DNA from: Colicola sp963591775
GTDB lineage: Bacteria; Bacteroidota; Bacteroidia; Bacteroidales; Paludibacteraceae
Direction: 5' to 3'
Assembly (NCBI GenBank): GCA_963591775.1
Contig: CAVATM010000014.1
Location: forward strand, 3,406-67,405
Length of the DNA: 64,000 nucleotides
A program made the position numbers and the translations under genes. Under the pieces are notes generated by a model. It was given only the letters and a program-made list of their open reading frames with translations. It was not told the DNA's origin and ran no database searches. Within the stretch, counting starts at the first letter, position 1. The number at the start of each line of letters is the position of its first letter. Shown piece after piece: positions 24,295 through 33,195 of the stretch.

Positions 24295-24855
24295 CTATTC
24301 GGTTTGGAAAATCTCGCCTAACTTATGCTTGATATAATGCTCGTTCATGAAGTGACTCTCCAAATCGGGCGTCATCTCAGCATGCGCAAAGAATTTCTTA
24401 TACTCCCGCTTGACATCTTCGCCCAAGACCTGGTCTTTTGGAGTATAATGACATATTGTATTAGGCGAATCGTGCGGGGTAAATTTCTTGAAACGGAACA
24501 AGTCCTGCATCGTGAATTTGAACTCGGTATCACCATTTTCACGCCGACCAAGATACTTGTGTGTGCCAACACTTCCTTTGAGCGAGGACATGGGATTTAG
24601 AGTCGGATTGATGACCAACTTACGGCCGTCGAAATCGGCACATAATACATAATAGCCACCCAAAGAAGTGCCTATCAGATACTTAACATCGGGATTATCT
24701 TTGACGAATTGGTTGATTTTGGCAACCGACTCTTCCACATTGTGGTTGACCTCAAGCGGGCACCACTCAACTTGAGGATAGTACTGACGCAGGTTTCCTA
24801 CCGTATTGGAATGGATAGACCCTGCAAAACCATGTATAAAAACAGCTTTATCCAT
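24295..24855 (-). CDS. YqiA/YcfP-family alpha/beta-fold esterase
   Basis: 186 residues. The oxyanion-side motif FIHGFAGS (6-13), the nucleophile elbow GTSLGGYY (62-69, Ser64), and a C-terminal His in SHFMNEHY fit the YqiA/YcfP (UPF0227) esterases. Small cytoplasmic hydrolase; natural substrate unknown. It lies 12 bases after the lipoate ligase stop, within a tight minus-strand gene row. Confidence 0.8.
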   Translation of the reverse strand: MDKAVFIHGFAGSIHSNTVGNLRQYYPQVEWCPLEVNHNVEESVAKINQFVKDNPDVKYLIGTSLGGYYVLCADFDGRKLVINPTLNPMSSLKGSVGTHKYLGRRENGDTEFKFTMQDLFRFKKFTPHDSPNTICHYTPKDQVLGEDVKREYKKFFAHAEMTPDLESHFMNEHYIKHKLGEIFQTE

Positions 24856-24867
24856 AGCGGAACAGAA

Positions 24868-25656
24868 TTATTTTCCTTCGATAAAAGACGGCTCGAGGTA
24901 GGTCTGCTCAAGCATATCGATAGCAGCGCTCTCTTCGGCCGTAAGCATTCGAGAGGACGAACAAAAAGAGGACACAAAATAATCGGACAAACCTTGAATA
25001 TCCTGTATGGCTTGTGTGCAATCCTCCAAAATCGGTTTTAGATTGACCACACGCTGGCGGACAGACTGCACACCATGCTTGGCGAGTTTTTCACGTGTGG
25101 GCGTAATGGCCTGCTGCAACGCCTCAAAATCGACATCATAAAGCATCGTGCCATGTACAATCGTGCCGGTAGGCAAAGCATAGCACGCATTGCCCGACAC
25201 CTTGCGCTCACCTATCAAGACATCGTTATGCTCTGACTTGGCGGCGGCAAATCCGAGTTGTTTTAAGGCATCTGTCACCGTATCTAAATAGGACTGAAAA
25301 ACAGACTCGCTATGCGTATTGGGCGTGATATACGACAGCATAAGATTTCCCCCATCGGAATAGACGCAACCTCCTCCACTCTTGCGACGGTACATCTGCA
25401 CCCCATGCGAGCGGCAATACGCCATATTGACCTCGTCCGCCATAACTTGGTGACGACCAAAGATAACCGTCGGGGGAACTACCCATGTAAAAAAAATGCC
25501 TCCATTTTCCGCTGAAGAGGAAATAGCCGAAGCGGCTTGGGACGCATCGGTCGATACCATAGGGTCGGAAATATGCTGTGCAAGGTATTCCTCCATAGAG
25601 AGATACCAAACCAAACGCTTGTTGGGTGGGGCGATAATGTGCTGACAAAAATTCAT
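24868..25656 (-). CDS. lplA: lipoate--protein ligase A
   Basis: 262 residues from the ATG at 25656 (MNFCQHIIAP); the frame extends to 25809 but that part is Lys/Arg/Ser-rich and overlaps the end of the upstream gene. Signatures: MYRRKSGGGCVYSDGGN (88-104) for lipoyl-AMP binding, and GERKVSGNAC with the conserved Lys152. It activates lipoate with ATP and attaches it to E2 or H-protein domains. A LplB-like accessory domain is not separable here. Bacteroidota homologues of this length are normal. Confidence 0.85.
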   Translation of the reverse strand: MNFCQHIIAPPNKRLVWYLSMEEYLAQHISDPMVSTDASQAASAISSSAENGGIFFTWVVPPTVIFGRHQVMADEVNMAYCRSHGVQMYRRKSGGGCVYSDGGNLMLSYITPNTHSESVFQSYLDTVTDALKQLGFAAAKSEHNDVLIGERKVSGNACYALPTGTIVHGTMLYDVDFEALQQAITPTREKLAKHGVQSVRQRVVNLKPILEDCTQAIQDIQGLSDYFVSSFCSSSRMLTAEESAAIDMLEQTYLEPSFIEGK

Positions 25657-25770
25657 CGTGAGGATAGTATGATATGTTACTACTGTTGCGATAAGTGCGG
25701 AGGATTCATTTTGTCTTTTTTTCTTCCCTTTTTCTTGTCGCTTGCGGGAAACCTTTTGTACATAGCGGCT

Positions 25771-25788
25771 CCTGCTCGCTGCGCTCAC
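25771..25788 (-). repeat. dispersed repeat family D, copy 1 (18 bp)
   Basis: CCTGCTCGCTGCGCTCAC is identical to 31656-31673. Both copies sit beside the 3' end or flank of minus-strand genes and near T-rich tracts (TTTTTCTTG). This copy runs four bases into the guanine deaminase stop region. The rest of 25657-25784 shows only a T-rich tract. Confidence 0.45.
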
Positions 25789-27074
25789 ACACGAGGCTCC
25801 GGTAGACACTGCCCCTGACAGAAACGGTGCGTCAGTTGGCGGTCGTCACCTAAATAGATATAGCGCTCCAAACGGTGCTGCAAATCGTACGGCTTTGCTC
25901 CGGCCACAGCGGGTGTAGCATTCAACTCGTGGTCATCTATCACCAACGCATCGAATGCATAACCACGCTCAAATGAGCCCGCCTTACCAAAGAACGAGCC
26001 ACCGGACTTAGTCGCTAAATAGAAGACTTCCGGCAACGATAAGAACGGCGTTTTACCCTCTGTGGCAGCGTACTGTAATTTACTCATTTCGAGCGCATAC
26101 TGCATGACACGGAACATACTCAGATGGTGTCCTGCTGCCACATCACTGCCCAAAGCGACCGGAATATGATACTGCAAAAAAGTACGAACAGGGGCTATAC
26201 CTGACCCAAGATTGCAGTTGGAAGTAGGACAATGTACCGCCATAACCTTTTGGCGCTGCATAAGTTCTAACTCGGCACCTGCCGTATAGCAGCAATGCGC
26301 CATAAGCGTCGGCGTCTGACCGAACAGGCCATAACGATGATACGCATCGCCATAGCAGGTACTCTCCGGCTCCAACGACTGCACCCATGCTATCTCGGAA
26401 CGGTTCTCACTCAGGTGAGATTGCACAGGCAACCCCGTGCGCTGCGCGAAATCGCCCAAGGCACGAAGCATATCGGGCGAACAAGACGGCACAAAACGAG
26501 GGGTGATGATAGGCTCAAGCAAAGGTGTATGAGCGAGATGCTTCGAGAGTCGTTCGGTATTTTGCACCGCCTCGGTTGGCGTATTACTCAATCGGTCAGG
26601 GCAATTGCGATCCATTCCGACAAGACCTATCTTGGCTCCCATGCCTGCCTCCGCAAACAAATCCGCCAAGAGCACGGTGGAGCGCAAATGGATAGTAGCG
26701 TAAACCGATGCGCGCATCGTGCCGTTGAGCCACAAATCGTGTACAAAACAACGGTACATAGCCTCTGCATACACACGGCTACGATAGCGGGATTCTTCGG
26801 GGAAAGTATAGGTGTTAAGCCATGGCAAAAGCTCCATATCCATTGCCATTCCCATGTTGCGATACTGGGGGGCATGGACATGTAGGTCGTTCATTGCCGG
26901 AATCAATAGCGATTCACCGAAGTCGGTAACGAGTTGGTTCGGGAATGGTTCGGGAAGTGTACGCCCGACATACACAATATACCCCTCGTCGTCAACCACA
27001 ATATAGCCGTGCCGCAGAATTCGAAAAGCCTGCGGCGTGGGGGTATAAAGGATATTTGCTCGATAGATATTCAT
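25785..27074 (-). CDS. guaD: guanine deaminase (amidohydrolase superfamily)
   Basis: 429 residues. The zinc-binding motif LHVHAPQYRN (His65, His67) and the diagnostic block MELLPWLNTYTFPEES are specific to guanine deaminases, followed by PRFVPSCSPD, VQSHLSEN, LMAHCCY and LGSDVAAG (metal His and Asp). It converts guanine to xanthine and ammonia in the cytoplasm for purine salvage. Usual length. A family A repeat is embedded near residues 39-48 (PEPFPNQLV), a surface-loop position before the first His motif. Upstream lies a short repeat-filled gap and gtrA. Confidence 0.9.
   Translation of the reverse strand: MNIYRANILYTPTPQAFRILRHGYIVVDDEGYIVYVGRTLPEPFPNQLVTDFGESLLIPAMNDLHVHAPQYRNMGMAMDMELLPWLNTYTFPEESRYRSRVYAEAMYRCFVHDLWLNGTMRASVYATIHLRSTVLLADLFAEAGMGAKIGLVGMDRNCPDRLSNTPTEAVQNTERLSKHLAHTPLLEPIITPRFVPSCSPDMLRALGDFAQRTGLPVQSHLSENRSEIAWVQSLEPESTCYGDAYHRYGLFGQTPTLMAHCCYTAGAELELMQRQKVMAVHCPTSNCNLGSGIAPVRTFLQYHIPVALGSDVAAGHHLSMFRVMQYALEMSKLQYAATEGKTPFLSLPEVFYLATKSGGSFFGKAGSFERGYAFDALVIDDHELNATPAVAGAKPYDLQHRLERYIYLGDDRQLTHRFCQGQCLPEPRV
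26936..26960. repeat. dispersed repeat family A copy inside guaD
   Basis: GGTTCGGGAATGGTTCGGGA at 26936-26955 is a family A motif in coding sequence of a conserved enzyme. The adjoining TCGGTAACGAGTTG resembles the tandem repeat at 37867-37910 in reverse complement. Confidence 0.45.
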
Positions 27075-27090
27075 TTAGGATTACGGCTGC

Positions 27091-27154
27091 CTTATACAAA
27101 CGGACTAACCTAACACATTAACCTAATACAAACGGATTAACCTTATACAAACGA
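27091..27154. repeat. degenerate tandem repeat between guaD and gtrA
   Basis: CTTATACAAACGGACTAAC (27091-27109), CTAATACAAACGGATTAAC (27123-27141) and the partial CTTATACAAACGA (27142-27154) are copies of one 19-bp unit. They fill most of the 84-bp gap between the two genes. Confidence 0.6.
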
Positions 27155-27158
27155 AATT

Positions 27159-27668
27159 CTACTCTTGTGGAATGTCTTTTTCGGTATCGGGCTCATCGGC
27201 ACACTCTTGAGCGACATGCTCCTCGATGACTTCCTCAAGGGTTTTGGTTTCTTTTTTGTGACTATAGAACGGCACAAGGACAAAATAATTAACCACACCC
27301 GCCAACATGATCGCCACGATACCGGACAATTCTTCCGACAGCGTACAAGCGATAAGAATATGCAGAAAGCCCACTTGAATGAGATAAGTCACCAATCGCC
27401 CCAACATAAAACCACCCGCATTCTTGACCGATGGTCGCGTACGGAAGGTATAAAAACTTGTCAGGAAATAATTGACAATCATCTCGATACAAAAACCGAG
27501 TGTGAATGCCGTTGTCACACGCAGCGTACTCTCCGCCCACACGACATCGAACAATGCCAGAAATCCATAATAGATAGCGTACTGCAGTGCCGTTCCGAAT
27601 GTGCCGACACATACGAAACGGACTGCAGAACGATATTTTTCAGGCAAAAGCCGTGTGAGAGTCTTCAA
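27159..27668 (-). CDS. GtrA-family membrane protein
   Basis: 169 residues with four transmembrane helices and the GtrA motifs: FVCVGTFGTALQYAIYYGF at the start, EMIVNYFLTSFYTFR in the middle. GtrA proteins flip or help transfer polyprenyl-linked sugars at the inner membrane. The charged C-terminal tail (KKETKTLEEVIEEH, acidic end) is cytoplasmic. The start appears to be TTG at 27668; no in-frame ATG gives the conserved N terminus. No glycosyltransferase gene is adjacent. Confidence 0.8.
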   Translation of the reverse strand: MKTLTRLLPEKYRSAVRFVCVGTFGTALQYAIYYGFLALFDVVWAESTLRVTTAFTLGFCIEMIVNYFLTSFYTFRTRPSVKNAGGFMLGRLVTYLIQVGFLHILIACTLSEELSGIVAIMLAGVVNYFVLVPFYSHKKETKTLEEVIEEHVAQECADEPDTEKDIPQE

Positions 27669-27777
27669 ATAATTAGGAATTAGGAATGAAGAATTATTAC
27701 CTTTGTGCTCTACAACTATCTTTATAGACCATCATCGTTGACCAACAAGAGTATAATCCATACTTGCGTAACACCGA

Positions 27778-30372
27778 TTATTTCAGGGCAGAGAGGAGTT
27801 CATCCATAGCCGAGTGCAGCCCCTCTACATTACGACCGCCGGCGGTAGCCATCCAGGCCTGTCCGCCGCCACCGCCTTGGATGTGCTTAGCGGCAGACTT
27901 AATCATCTGACCTGCATTCAGGCCTGCATCTACCAACGGTTGCGAGAGGAATACGGAAATCATGGGTTTGCCTTCCCATTCGGTAGCACCTACGACAGCG
28001 AAACGCACATCCGTAAACTTACCACGCAGCAATGGCAGCACGCCACGAATCATATCGGACTGCACTGTCCCCTGCAGACGCACCAACTTCGTGCCATTGA
28101 AGTCCTCCGCGCGGTCTATCAGACGGTCACGGTACTGCTCCAACTTCTCTACCATATAGGTCTCAATCTCCTTCTTAAGGCCTGCATTCTCCTGCACGGC
28201 TTTTTGCACAGCCGCAGAGAGGTCGGGGGCATTATTGAACAGACCACGCAGGTTGGTCAACATATCTTGCTGCGCAAAATACAACTCGTCGGCTTTGGCT
28301 GCCGTAACTGCCTCGATACGGCGTACACCGGCTGCCACACTGGCTTCCAACAAGATACGCACGGAGCCTATGCAACCCAAAGCAGGCACATGGCAACCAC
28401 CGCACAACTCGATGGAAGGACCATACTTAATGACACGCACATCATCGCCGTACTTCTCACCAAACAATGCCATAGCACCCATCTCTTTGGCTTTGGCAAT
28501 CGGGGTATGACGACTCTCCTCCAGCGGATAATTGCGTCGGATAAGTTCATTCGCCAACTGCTCTACCTTGCGGAGTTCTTCGGGAGTAACCTTCTGATAG
28601 TGCGAGAAATCGAAACGCAGAGAATCGGGCGTGACCAAACTACCCTTCTGCTCAACATGGGCCCCCAAGACGGTACGCAGTGCATAGTGCAGGATATGCG
28701 TACACGAGTGGTTGCAAGCAATAGCCTGACGGCGTGCTTCATCGACATGCGCAATCAGTTTGCCATCGATATGCTCCGGCAACTCGGTGCATATATGGAC
28801 GGGCAAATTGTTCTCCCGCTTGGTGTCAATGATATGCGCAGTACCAAGCATACCGGTATCACCTACCTCGCCACCCATCTCTGCATAGAACGGTGTCTTA
28901 GAAAGCACAATTTGATAGAACTCTTTACCCTTCTGGCTCACCTTACGGTAGCGAAGTACTTCTGTCTCAACCTCTAACGAATCGTAACCGACAAACTCGG
29001 TATCACCCTCACGCAAGACAACCCAGTCGCCAAGGTCTTGCTTATTGGCACTACGCCCCATTTCTTTCTGATGCTCCAATGCCTTCTGATACTCTTCCTC
29101 GTTGGTGGTATAACCATTCTCGCGAAGAATAAGTTCGGTCAAATCGAGCGGGAAACCGTAGGTGTCTTTCAGTGTGAATACATCAACACCGGAAATCTCC
29201 TTGCCCTTGGCCTCTTTCATGAGTTTATCCAGCAATGTAATACCTTTGTCAAGCGTACGAAGGAAAGCCTCTTCCTCGCTCTTGATAACAGGGATAATCT
29301 GCTGCTCTTGCTTTTTAAGTTCGGGATAGGCATCGCCCATATCCTCGATGAGTTGCGGCACTAACTTGTACATAAATGCCTCACGCTGCCCCAAGAAAGT
29401 ATAGCCATAGCGTACCGCACGGCGCAGAATACGACGAATGACATAGCCGGCCTTCTCGTTGCTCGGCAGTTGTCCGTCGGTAATAGCAAAGGCGATGGTT
29501 CGGATATGGTCGGCAATGACACGCATGGCGATGTCGGTTTTCTCCTCCTTGCCATACTCTGTTCCGCAAATCTCACCAATCTTGTGCAGCATAGGCAGGA
29601 ACACATCGGTATCGTAGTTGGACTGCTTTCCCTGCAGGGTGCGCACCAAACGCTCGAATCCCATACCGGTATCGATAACACGCTTGGGAAGCCCCTCGAG
29701 GGAACCGTCTGCCTTGCGGTTGTACTGCATAAAGACAAGATTCCAAATCTCGATAACCTGCGGGTGATCTTTGTTGACCAACTCACGACCCGGCAGAGCC
29801 GCTTTCTCCTCCTCGGAACGACTGTCTACATGGATCTCGGAGCAAGGGCCGCAAGGTCCTGTATCGCCCATTTCCCAGAAATTGTCGTGCTTGTTGCCGT
29901 TCAGAATATGGTCTGCAGGCAAGTGCTTTGCCCAGATAGCGGCTGCCTCTTCGTCACGAGCCAATCCCTCTTCGGGTGCTCCCTCGAAAACGGTTGCATA
30001 GAGATTCTTCGGGTCAATATGCAGGACATCCACGATATACTCCCACGCAAAGTCAATGGCTCCCTCCTTAAAATAGTCGCCAAACGACCAGTTGCCGAGC
30101 ATCTCGAACATCGTGTGGTGGTAGGTATCATGCCCGACCTCCTCCAAGTCGTTGTGCTTGCCGCTGACACGCAGACATTTCTGCGAATCCGCCACACGGG
30201 GGTACTTAATCGGGTCGTTGCCGAGAATGATACCTTTCCAAGGGTTCATGCCCGCATTGGTAAACATCAGCGTTGGGTCATCTTTGATAACCATCGGTGC
30301 AGAGGGTACGATATGGTGTCCTTTGCTCTCCATAAAGTCCAAGAAGGACTGTCGGATTTCTTTACTTGTCAT
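27778..30372 (-). CDS. alaS: alanyl-tRNA synthetase
   Basis: 864 residues, normal length. Class II core: SFLDFMESKGHHIVPSAPM, MFTNAGMNPWK, VSGKHNDLEEVG and HHTMFEMLGNWSFGDYFK. The editing domain has the zinc ligands NHSCTHILHYAL and LCGGCHVP. The C-Ala/DHHA1 domain ends in QGGGGGQAWMATAGG. It charges tRNA-Ala and clears mis-acylated Ser and Gly. The gene stands 68 bases from pdxA upstream on the same strand. Confidence 0.97.
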   Translation of the reverse strand: MTSKEIRQSFLDFMESKGHHIVPSAPMVIKDDPTLMFTNAGMNPWKGIILGNDPIKYPRVADSQKCLRVSGKHNDLEEVGHDTYHHTMFEMLGNWSFGDYFKEGAIDFAWEYIVDVLHIDPKNLYATVFEGAPEEGLARDEEAAAIWAKHLPADHILNGNKHDNFWEMGDTGPCGPCSEIHVDSRSEEEKAALPGRELVNKDHPQVIEIWNLVFMQYNRKADGSLEGLPKRVIDTGMGFERLVRTLQGKQSNYDTDVFLPMLHKIGEICGTEYGKEEKTDIAMRVIADHIRTIAFAITDGQLPSNEKAGYVIRRILRRAVRYGYTFLGQREAFMYKLVPQLIEDMGDAYPELKKQEQQIIPVIKSEEEAFLRTLDKGITLLDKLMKEAKGKEISGVDVFTLKDTYGFPLDLTELILRENGYTTNEEEYQKALEHQKEMGRSANKQDLGDWVVLREGDTEFVGYDSLEVETEVLRYRKVSQKGKEFYQIVLSKTPFYAEMGGEVGDTGMLGTAHIIDTKRENNLPVHICTELPEHIDGKLIAHVDEARRQAIACNHSCTHILHYALRTVLGAHVEQKGSLVTPDSLRFDFSHYQKVTPEELRKVEQLANELIRRNYPLEESRHTPIAKAKEMGAMALFGEKYGDDVRVIKYGPSIELCGGCHVPALGCIGSVRILLEASVAAGVRRIEAVTAAKADELYFAQQDMLTNLRGLFNNAPDLSAAVQKAVQENAGLKKEIETYMVEKLEQYRDRLIDRAEDFNGTKLVRLQGTVQSDMIRGVLPLLRGKFTDVRFAVVGATEWEGKPMISVFLSQPLVDAGLNAGQMIKSAAKHIQGGGGGQAWMATAGGRNVEGLHSAMDELLSALK

Positions 30373-30440
30373 ATTGTGTTCTATAAATTTTACTCGTATC
30401 TATATGGGCGGCAGGCGCTTACCTACCGCATGGCGTTACC

Positions 30441-31568
30441 CTACTCGGCGTCCGTCTTGGGCTGCGCGGGGGCGTTAGTAGTCTTAAAATCGACAAACTC
30501 ACGACGAGGACGACGGTCTTCATGCTCCTCGTGCGGCTCGAAAGGCAGCGGATTTTTCTTGAGTTCCTTGTTCTGCGCACGGGTATGGAGAATATCTATA
30601 GCCATATAGAGCGCATGCGAGAAACTATACGCCTTTGCCTCGTTCTTGCCTGCCAAATCGTACGCTGTGCCATGGTCAGGCGAAGTGCGCACGATAGACA
30701 AACCGGCAGTGTAGTTGACGCCATTCATATCGAGCGTCTTGAACGGGATTAACCCTTGGTCGTGGTACATTGCCAGCACCGCATCGAAATGCGTGAAACG
30801 CCCACTTCCAAAGAATCCGTCTGCAGAATAAGGCCCAAACGCCCATATTCCCTGCTCGTTCGCTTTTTCGATGGCAGGCTTGATAATACCCTGCTCCTCC
30901 TTGCCTATCAAACCGTTATCACCCGCATGAGGATTTAGAGCCAGCACTGCAATACGGGGTTTCTCGATGGTAAAATCGTCCTGCAGGGTTTGGTTAAGTA
31001 CTGCCAATTTGGCAAGGATACGCTCCTCCGTAATCATCTGCGGCACACGGACGATAGGAACATGGTTGCACACCAACGCCACACGCATCATGTCGCTCAC
31101 CATCATCATAAGGCTCTCCTTGCCCTCACCAAAAGTGGAGGTAAGGTACTCTGTATGTCCCGAGAAATGGAATAAATCGGATTGAATATTCTCCTTATTG
31201 ATCGGTGCCGTCACCAGCGCATCCACCACACCTGCCTTAAGGTCAGCACACGCCCGCTCCAATGCTACGAACGAAGCCTTGCCTGCCTCCGGGGTCGAAA
31301 CACCCAACTGCACAGGGGTGTCGTCGGGGTAGCACGAGATGAGGTTAAGGCGTCCGTCTTTGGTCTGACGGGGCGAATCGATGATGTTGAATTGCAATTT
31401 GGTATAATCCTCCCCCAGTGTCTGGGCATGTAAGCGGGCAATCTTGGCGTTGCCGTACAGAATGGGACGACATATCTCACAAATATGCGGGTCGGCAATG
31501 GCTTTGAGAATAATCTCGTAGCCTACACCGTTGATATCTCCTGCCGTAATGGCGATGGTTGGTTTCAT
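30441..31568 (-). CDS. pdxA: 4-hydroxythreonine-4-phosphate dehydrogenase
   Basis: 375 residues. PdxA hallmarks: ITAGDINGVGYEII at the N terminus, TAPINKENIQS, FSGHTEYL, LALNPHAGDNGLIGKEE, MYHDQGLIPFK and TSPDHGTAYDLAGK (metal His and Asp). It oxidises 4-phosphohydroxy-L-threonine in pyridoxal phosphate synthesis. The last 35 residues (EPHEEHEDRRPRR and onward) form a charged extension beyond the usual end of the family. Confidence 0.93.
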   Translation of the reverse strand: MKPTIAITAGDINGVGYEIILKAIADPHICEICRPILYGNAKIARLHAQTLGEDYTKLQFNIIDSPRQTKDGRLNLISCYPDDTPVQLGVSTPEAGKASFVALERACADLKAGVVDALVTAPINKENIQSDLFHFSGHTEYLTSTFGEGKESLMMMVSDMMRVALVCNHVPIVRVPQMITEERILAKLAVLNQTLQDDFTIEKPRIAVLALNPHAGDNGLIGKEEQGIIKPAIEKANEQGIWAFGPYSADGFFGSGRFTHFDAVLAMYHDQGLIPFKTLDMNGVNYTAGLSIVRTSPDHGTAYDLAGKNEAKAYSFSHALYMAIDILHTRAQNKELKKNPLPFEPHEEHEDRRPRREFVDFKTTNAPAQPKTDAE

Positions 31569-31655
31569 GTTAATTATGAATGATGATTTATGAATTTAAT
31601 GTTCGGCTGCGCCGTATTTTCGGCTATGGCGTAGTTGATTGTCTGTGGACGCCAC

Positions 31656-31673
31656 CCTGCTCGCTGCGCTCAC
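31656..31673 (-). repeat. dispersed repeat family D, copy 2 (18 bp)
   Basis: Identical to 25771-25788. It lies in the 240-bp gap 31569-31808 between pdxA and the nitroreductase gene, where a T-rich tract follows. Nothing else is recognisable in this gap. Confidence 0.45.
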
Positions 31674-31808
31674 GAAAAAATAGAGGAAAAACAAAGGATT
31701 TATTTTTCTATTTTTCTTGCCGCTCTACGGCATAGGACACCTGCTCCGATAGCGTTACCCGGATGATTAGCCGTCTGTAGCGACGCACCACCCGCCAGAG
31801 TAGGAGGA

Positions 31809-32354
31809 CTAATCTCCCTCGCGGATTACTTTCTCGTAGTGCAGTCTGGCGATGTCGAACGGTTGTTTTTCCTCGTCCTGGTAGCCTAAGGCGATGACAC
31901 ATAGTACATTGAGGTTCTCCGAGACACCTGCCAACGAGTGAACCAACTGCTCCGCCCCCTCTCGCTGATAGACATGACACCAGCAAGCACCTATGCCCTG
32001 TTCGGCAGCGGCAAGCAGGATATTTTGGGCAGCAATGGCTCCGTCCGCCTGCCAAGTATCGGTTGCTGCACTATCCAACGCCACAACAATAGCGGCAGTC
32101 GCCGTGGCGAACATACCACTTCCATAGGTGCGGCACGCTGCCAACGGGCGTAATTGCTCGGGGCGTGTCAGCACATAGAACTCCCATGGCATGGAACGAT
32201 GGCTCGACGGTGCCATGAGAGCACAGCGGAGAATATAGTCCAATTTGGTTTGTTCGATGGGTCGATCCGTGTATTTGCGTACCGAGCGACGGCACTGACA
32301 GAGTTGTTCAAAGGTATTCATTGTATGTATCGATGGTGTTTCTAAAGCATTCAT
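31809..32354 (-). CDS. nitroreductase-family FMN oxidoreductase
   Basis: 181 residues. Motifs: CRRSVRKYTDRPI (FMN phosphate binding), LMAPSSHRSMPWEFYVL, DGAIAAQNILLAAAEQGIGACW and IALGYQDEEKQP. Such enzymes use NAD(P)H and FMN to reduce nitro groups, quinones or flavins. The ATG at 32354 is preferred to the internal one at 32321 because a strong AAGGAG stands eight bases upstream of it, rare in this phylum. That site is masked in a leader hairpin (see 32355-32465), so expression is probably controlled at translation. Confidence 0.85.
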   Translation of the reverse strand: MNALETPSIHTMNTFEQLCQCRRSVRKYTDRPIEQTKLDYILRCALMAPSSHRSMPWEFYVLTRPEQLRPLAACRTYGSGMFATATAAIVVALDSAATDTWQADGAIAAQNILLAAAEQGIGACWCHVYQREGAEQLVHSLAGVSENLNVLCVIALGYQDEEKQPFDIARLHYEKVIREGD

Positions 32355-32465
32355 AACGGTCTCCTTGCCCGATCACAGCAAGTTACTAGCGCAATCATGG
32401 CAAAATGCCTACGCAATCTAATTAGACTCTCAAAGGAGACCTTACGAATTAAGCGTGCAAAGATA
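32355..32465 (-). promoter_or_regulatory. promoter and Shine-Dalgarno-masking leader of the nitroreductase gene
   Basis: On the minus strand a -7 box TATCTTTG (32465-32458) is followed by a leader of about 97 bases. Near its 5' end GGTCTCCTT (32441-32433) is the exact complement of AAGGAGACC (32366-32358), which contains the AAGGAG ribosome-binding site in front of the ATG at 32354. Between them are smaller helices, GGCA-TTT-TGCC and the palindrome TCTAATTAGA. The arrangement is that of a compact translational switch, riboswitch-like or temperature/protein-controlled. I do not recognise a known riboswitch class. Confidence 0.55.
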
Positions 32466-32592
32466 CGGCTTTTTTACGGAATATGCAACTACTCTGTCCA
32501 ATTCGGGTGGAATTGAGGTCGGCAAGAGCCGTGGGAATAGGGGCGTAGAGGTATAAGATTGACAAGGGATACAAACGGGAAAAGAAAGGAGT

Positions 32593-32652
32593 TGGTTCGG
32601 GAGTGCTTCGGGAATCAAGGGGAGTGTTTCGGGATTAACGGGAATGCTTCGT
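32593..32652. repeat. dispersed repeat family A, extended copy
   Basis: Four TTCGGGA-type units in 60 bases (starting near 32597, 32608, 32629 and 32648) separated by AGTGC, ATCAAGGGGAGTGT and TTAACGGGAATGC. This is the longest family A tract in the window. Confidence 0.5.
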
Positions 32653-32676
32653 TCTAACAAACTATGATCTGCAAAT

Positions 32677-32723
32677 TTTGATCTATAGGTTTTGATCTAC
32701 AGGTCAAAATGTTCCTATCTTTG
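32677..32723 (+). promoter_or_regulatory. promoter TATCTTTG with two direct repeats upstream
   Basis: TATCTTTG (32716-32723) is a perfect -7 box. Just upstream TTTTGATCTATAGG (32677-32690) and TTTTGATCTACAGG (32691-32704) are direct repeats differing by one base, with a third weaker TGATCTGCA at 32666. They look like tandem operator or activator sites. No gene starts within 170 bases downstream. Confidence 0.5.
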
Positions 32724-33195
32724 TGTTAAAACAGGTCTACTAAGACCCTTACAAAAACCTAAAGTGGTAGGGTAATGGTAGGGCGATATGTCCGAGATGA
32801 GAGGCTAATCGGCAAAGGTTAACAATGGCTATCATGCCATGCAGATTTGGCACAGTTTTTGCAGCCTATGGGCGAGTCGAAAAAATGGGATTGAAAAAGT
32901 GATTTGTCGGCAGGACGCAGAGCAATGCACAGCCCATCAGTAGAAACCATTCGGTACATCCGAAATATCTACTTGGAGCGAGCAACATTCTCACAATTCA
33001 TTCGGGTTGTACACACCACATACATTATTGAGATTGTACGCATTACATACGCTGCCACCCGCCGAGAAATTGACATAAACAAGTGAGCCATAGGTGCATG
33101 GAAATGATTCCCGAATAGGGAGTTCGTAGCCCGTCCGTCCGCGTGAGCGATTGTTCGAGGCTATAGTCGTGGTAAAAAGCGAACATGTACAGAAA
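32724..33195 (+). other. gene-poor interval, possible orphan transcript
   Basis: Between the promoter at 32716 and the terminator at 33196 there is no gene I can support. Frames present are short and lack coding character; the longest with an ATG is 60 codons at 32904-33086. It contains repeat family B copy 2 (32774-32809) and a small GGTCT/AGACC hairpin near 32734. A transcript of about 470-500 bases could be a regulatory RNA or encode a small peptide. Confidence 0.3.
32774..32809 (+). repeat. dispersed repeat family B, copy 2 (36 bp)
   Basis: 32 of 36 bases match 2641-2676. The copy is preceded by CCTAAAGTGGTAGGGT, a partial duplication of its own start (GTGGTAGGG twice within 20 bases). 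Confidence 0.6.

Noticed and set aside
32904..33086. 60-codon plus-strand ORF in the orphan transcription unit
   Set aside because: No recognised domain, no start context and unusual composition; better left as part of an untranslated interval.
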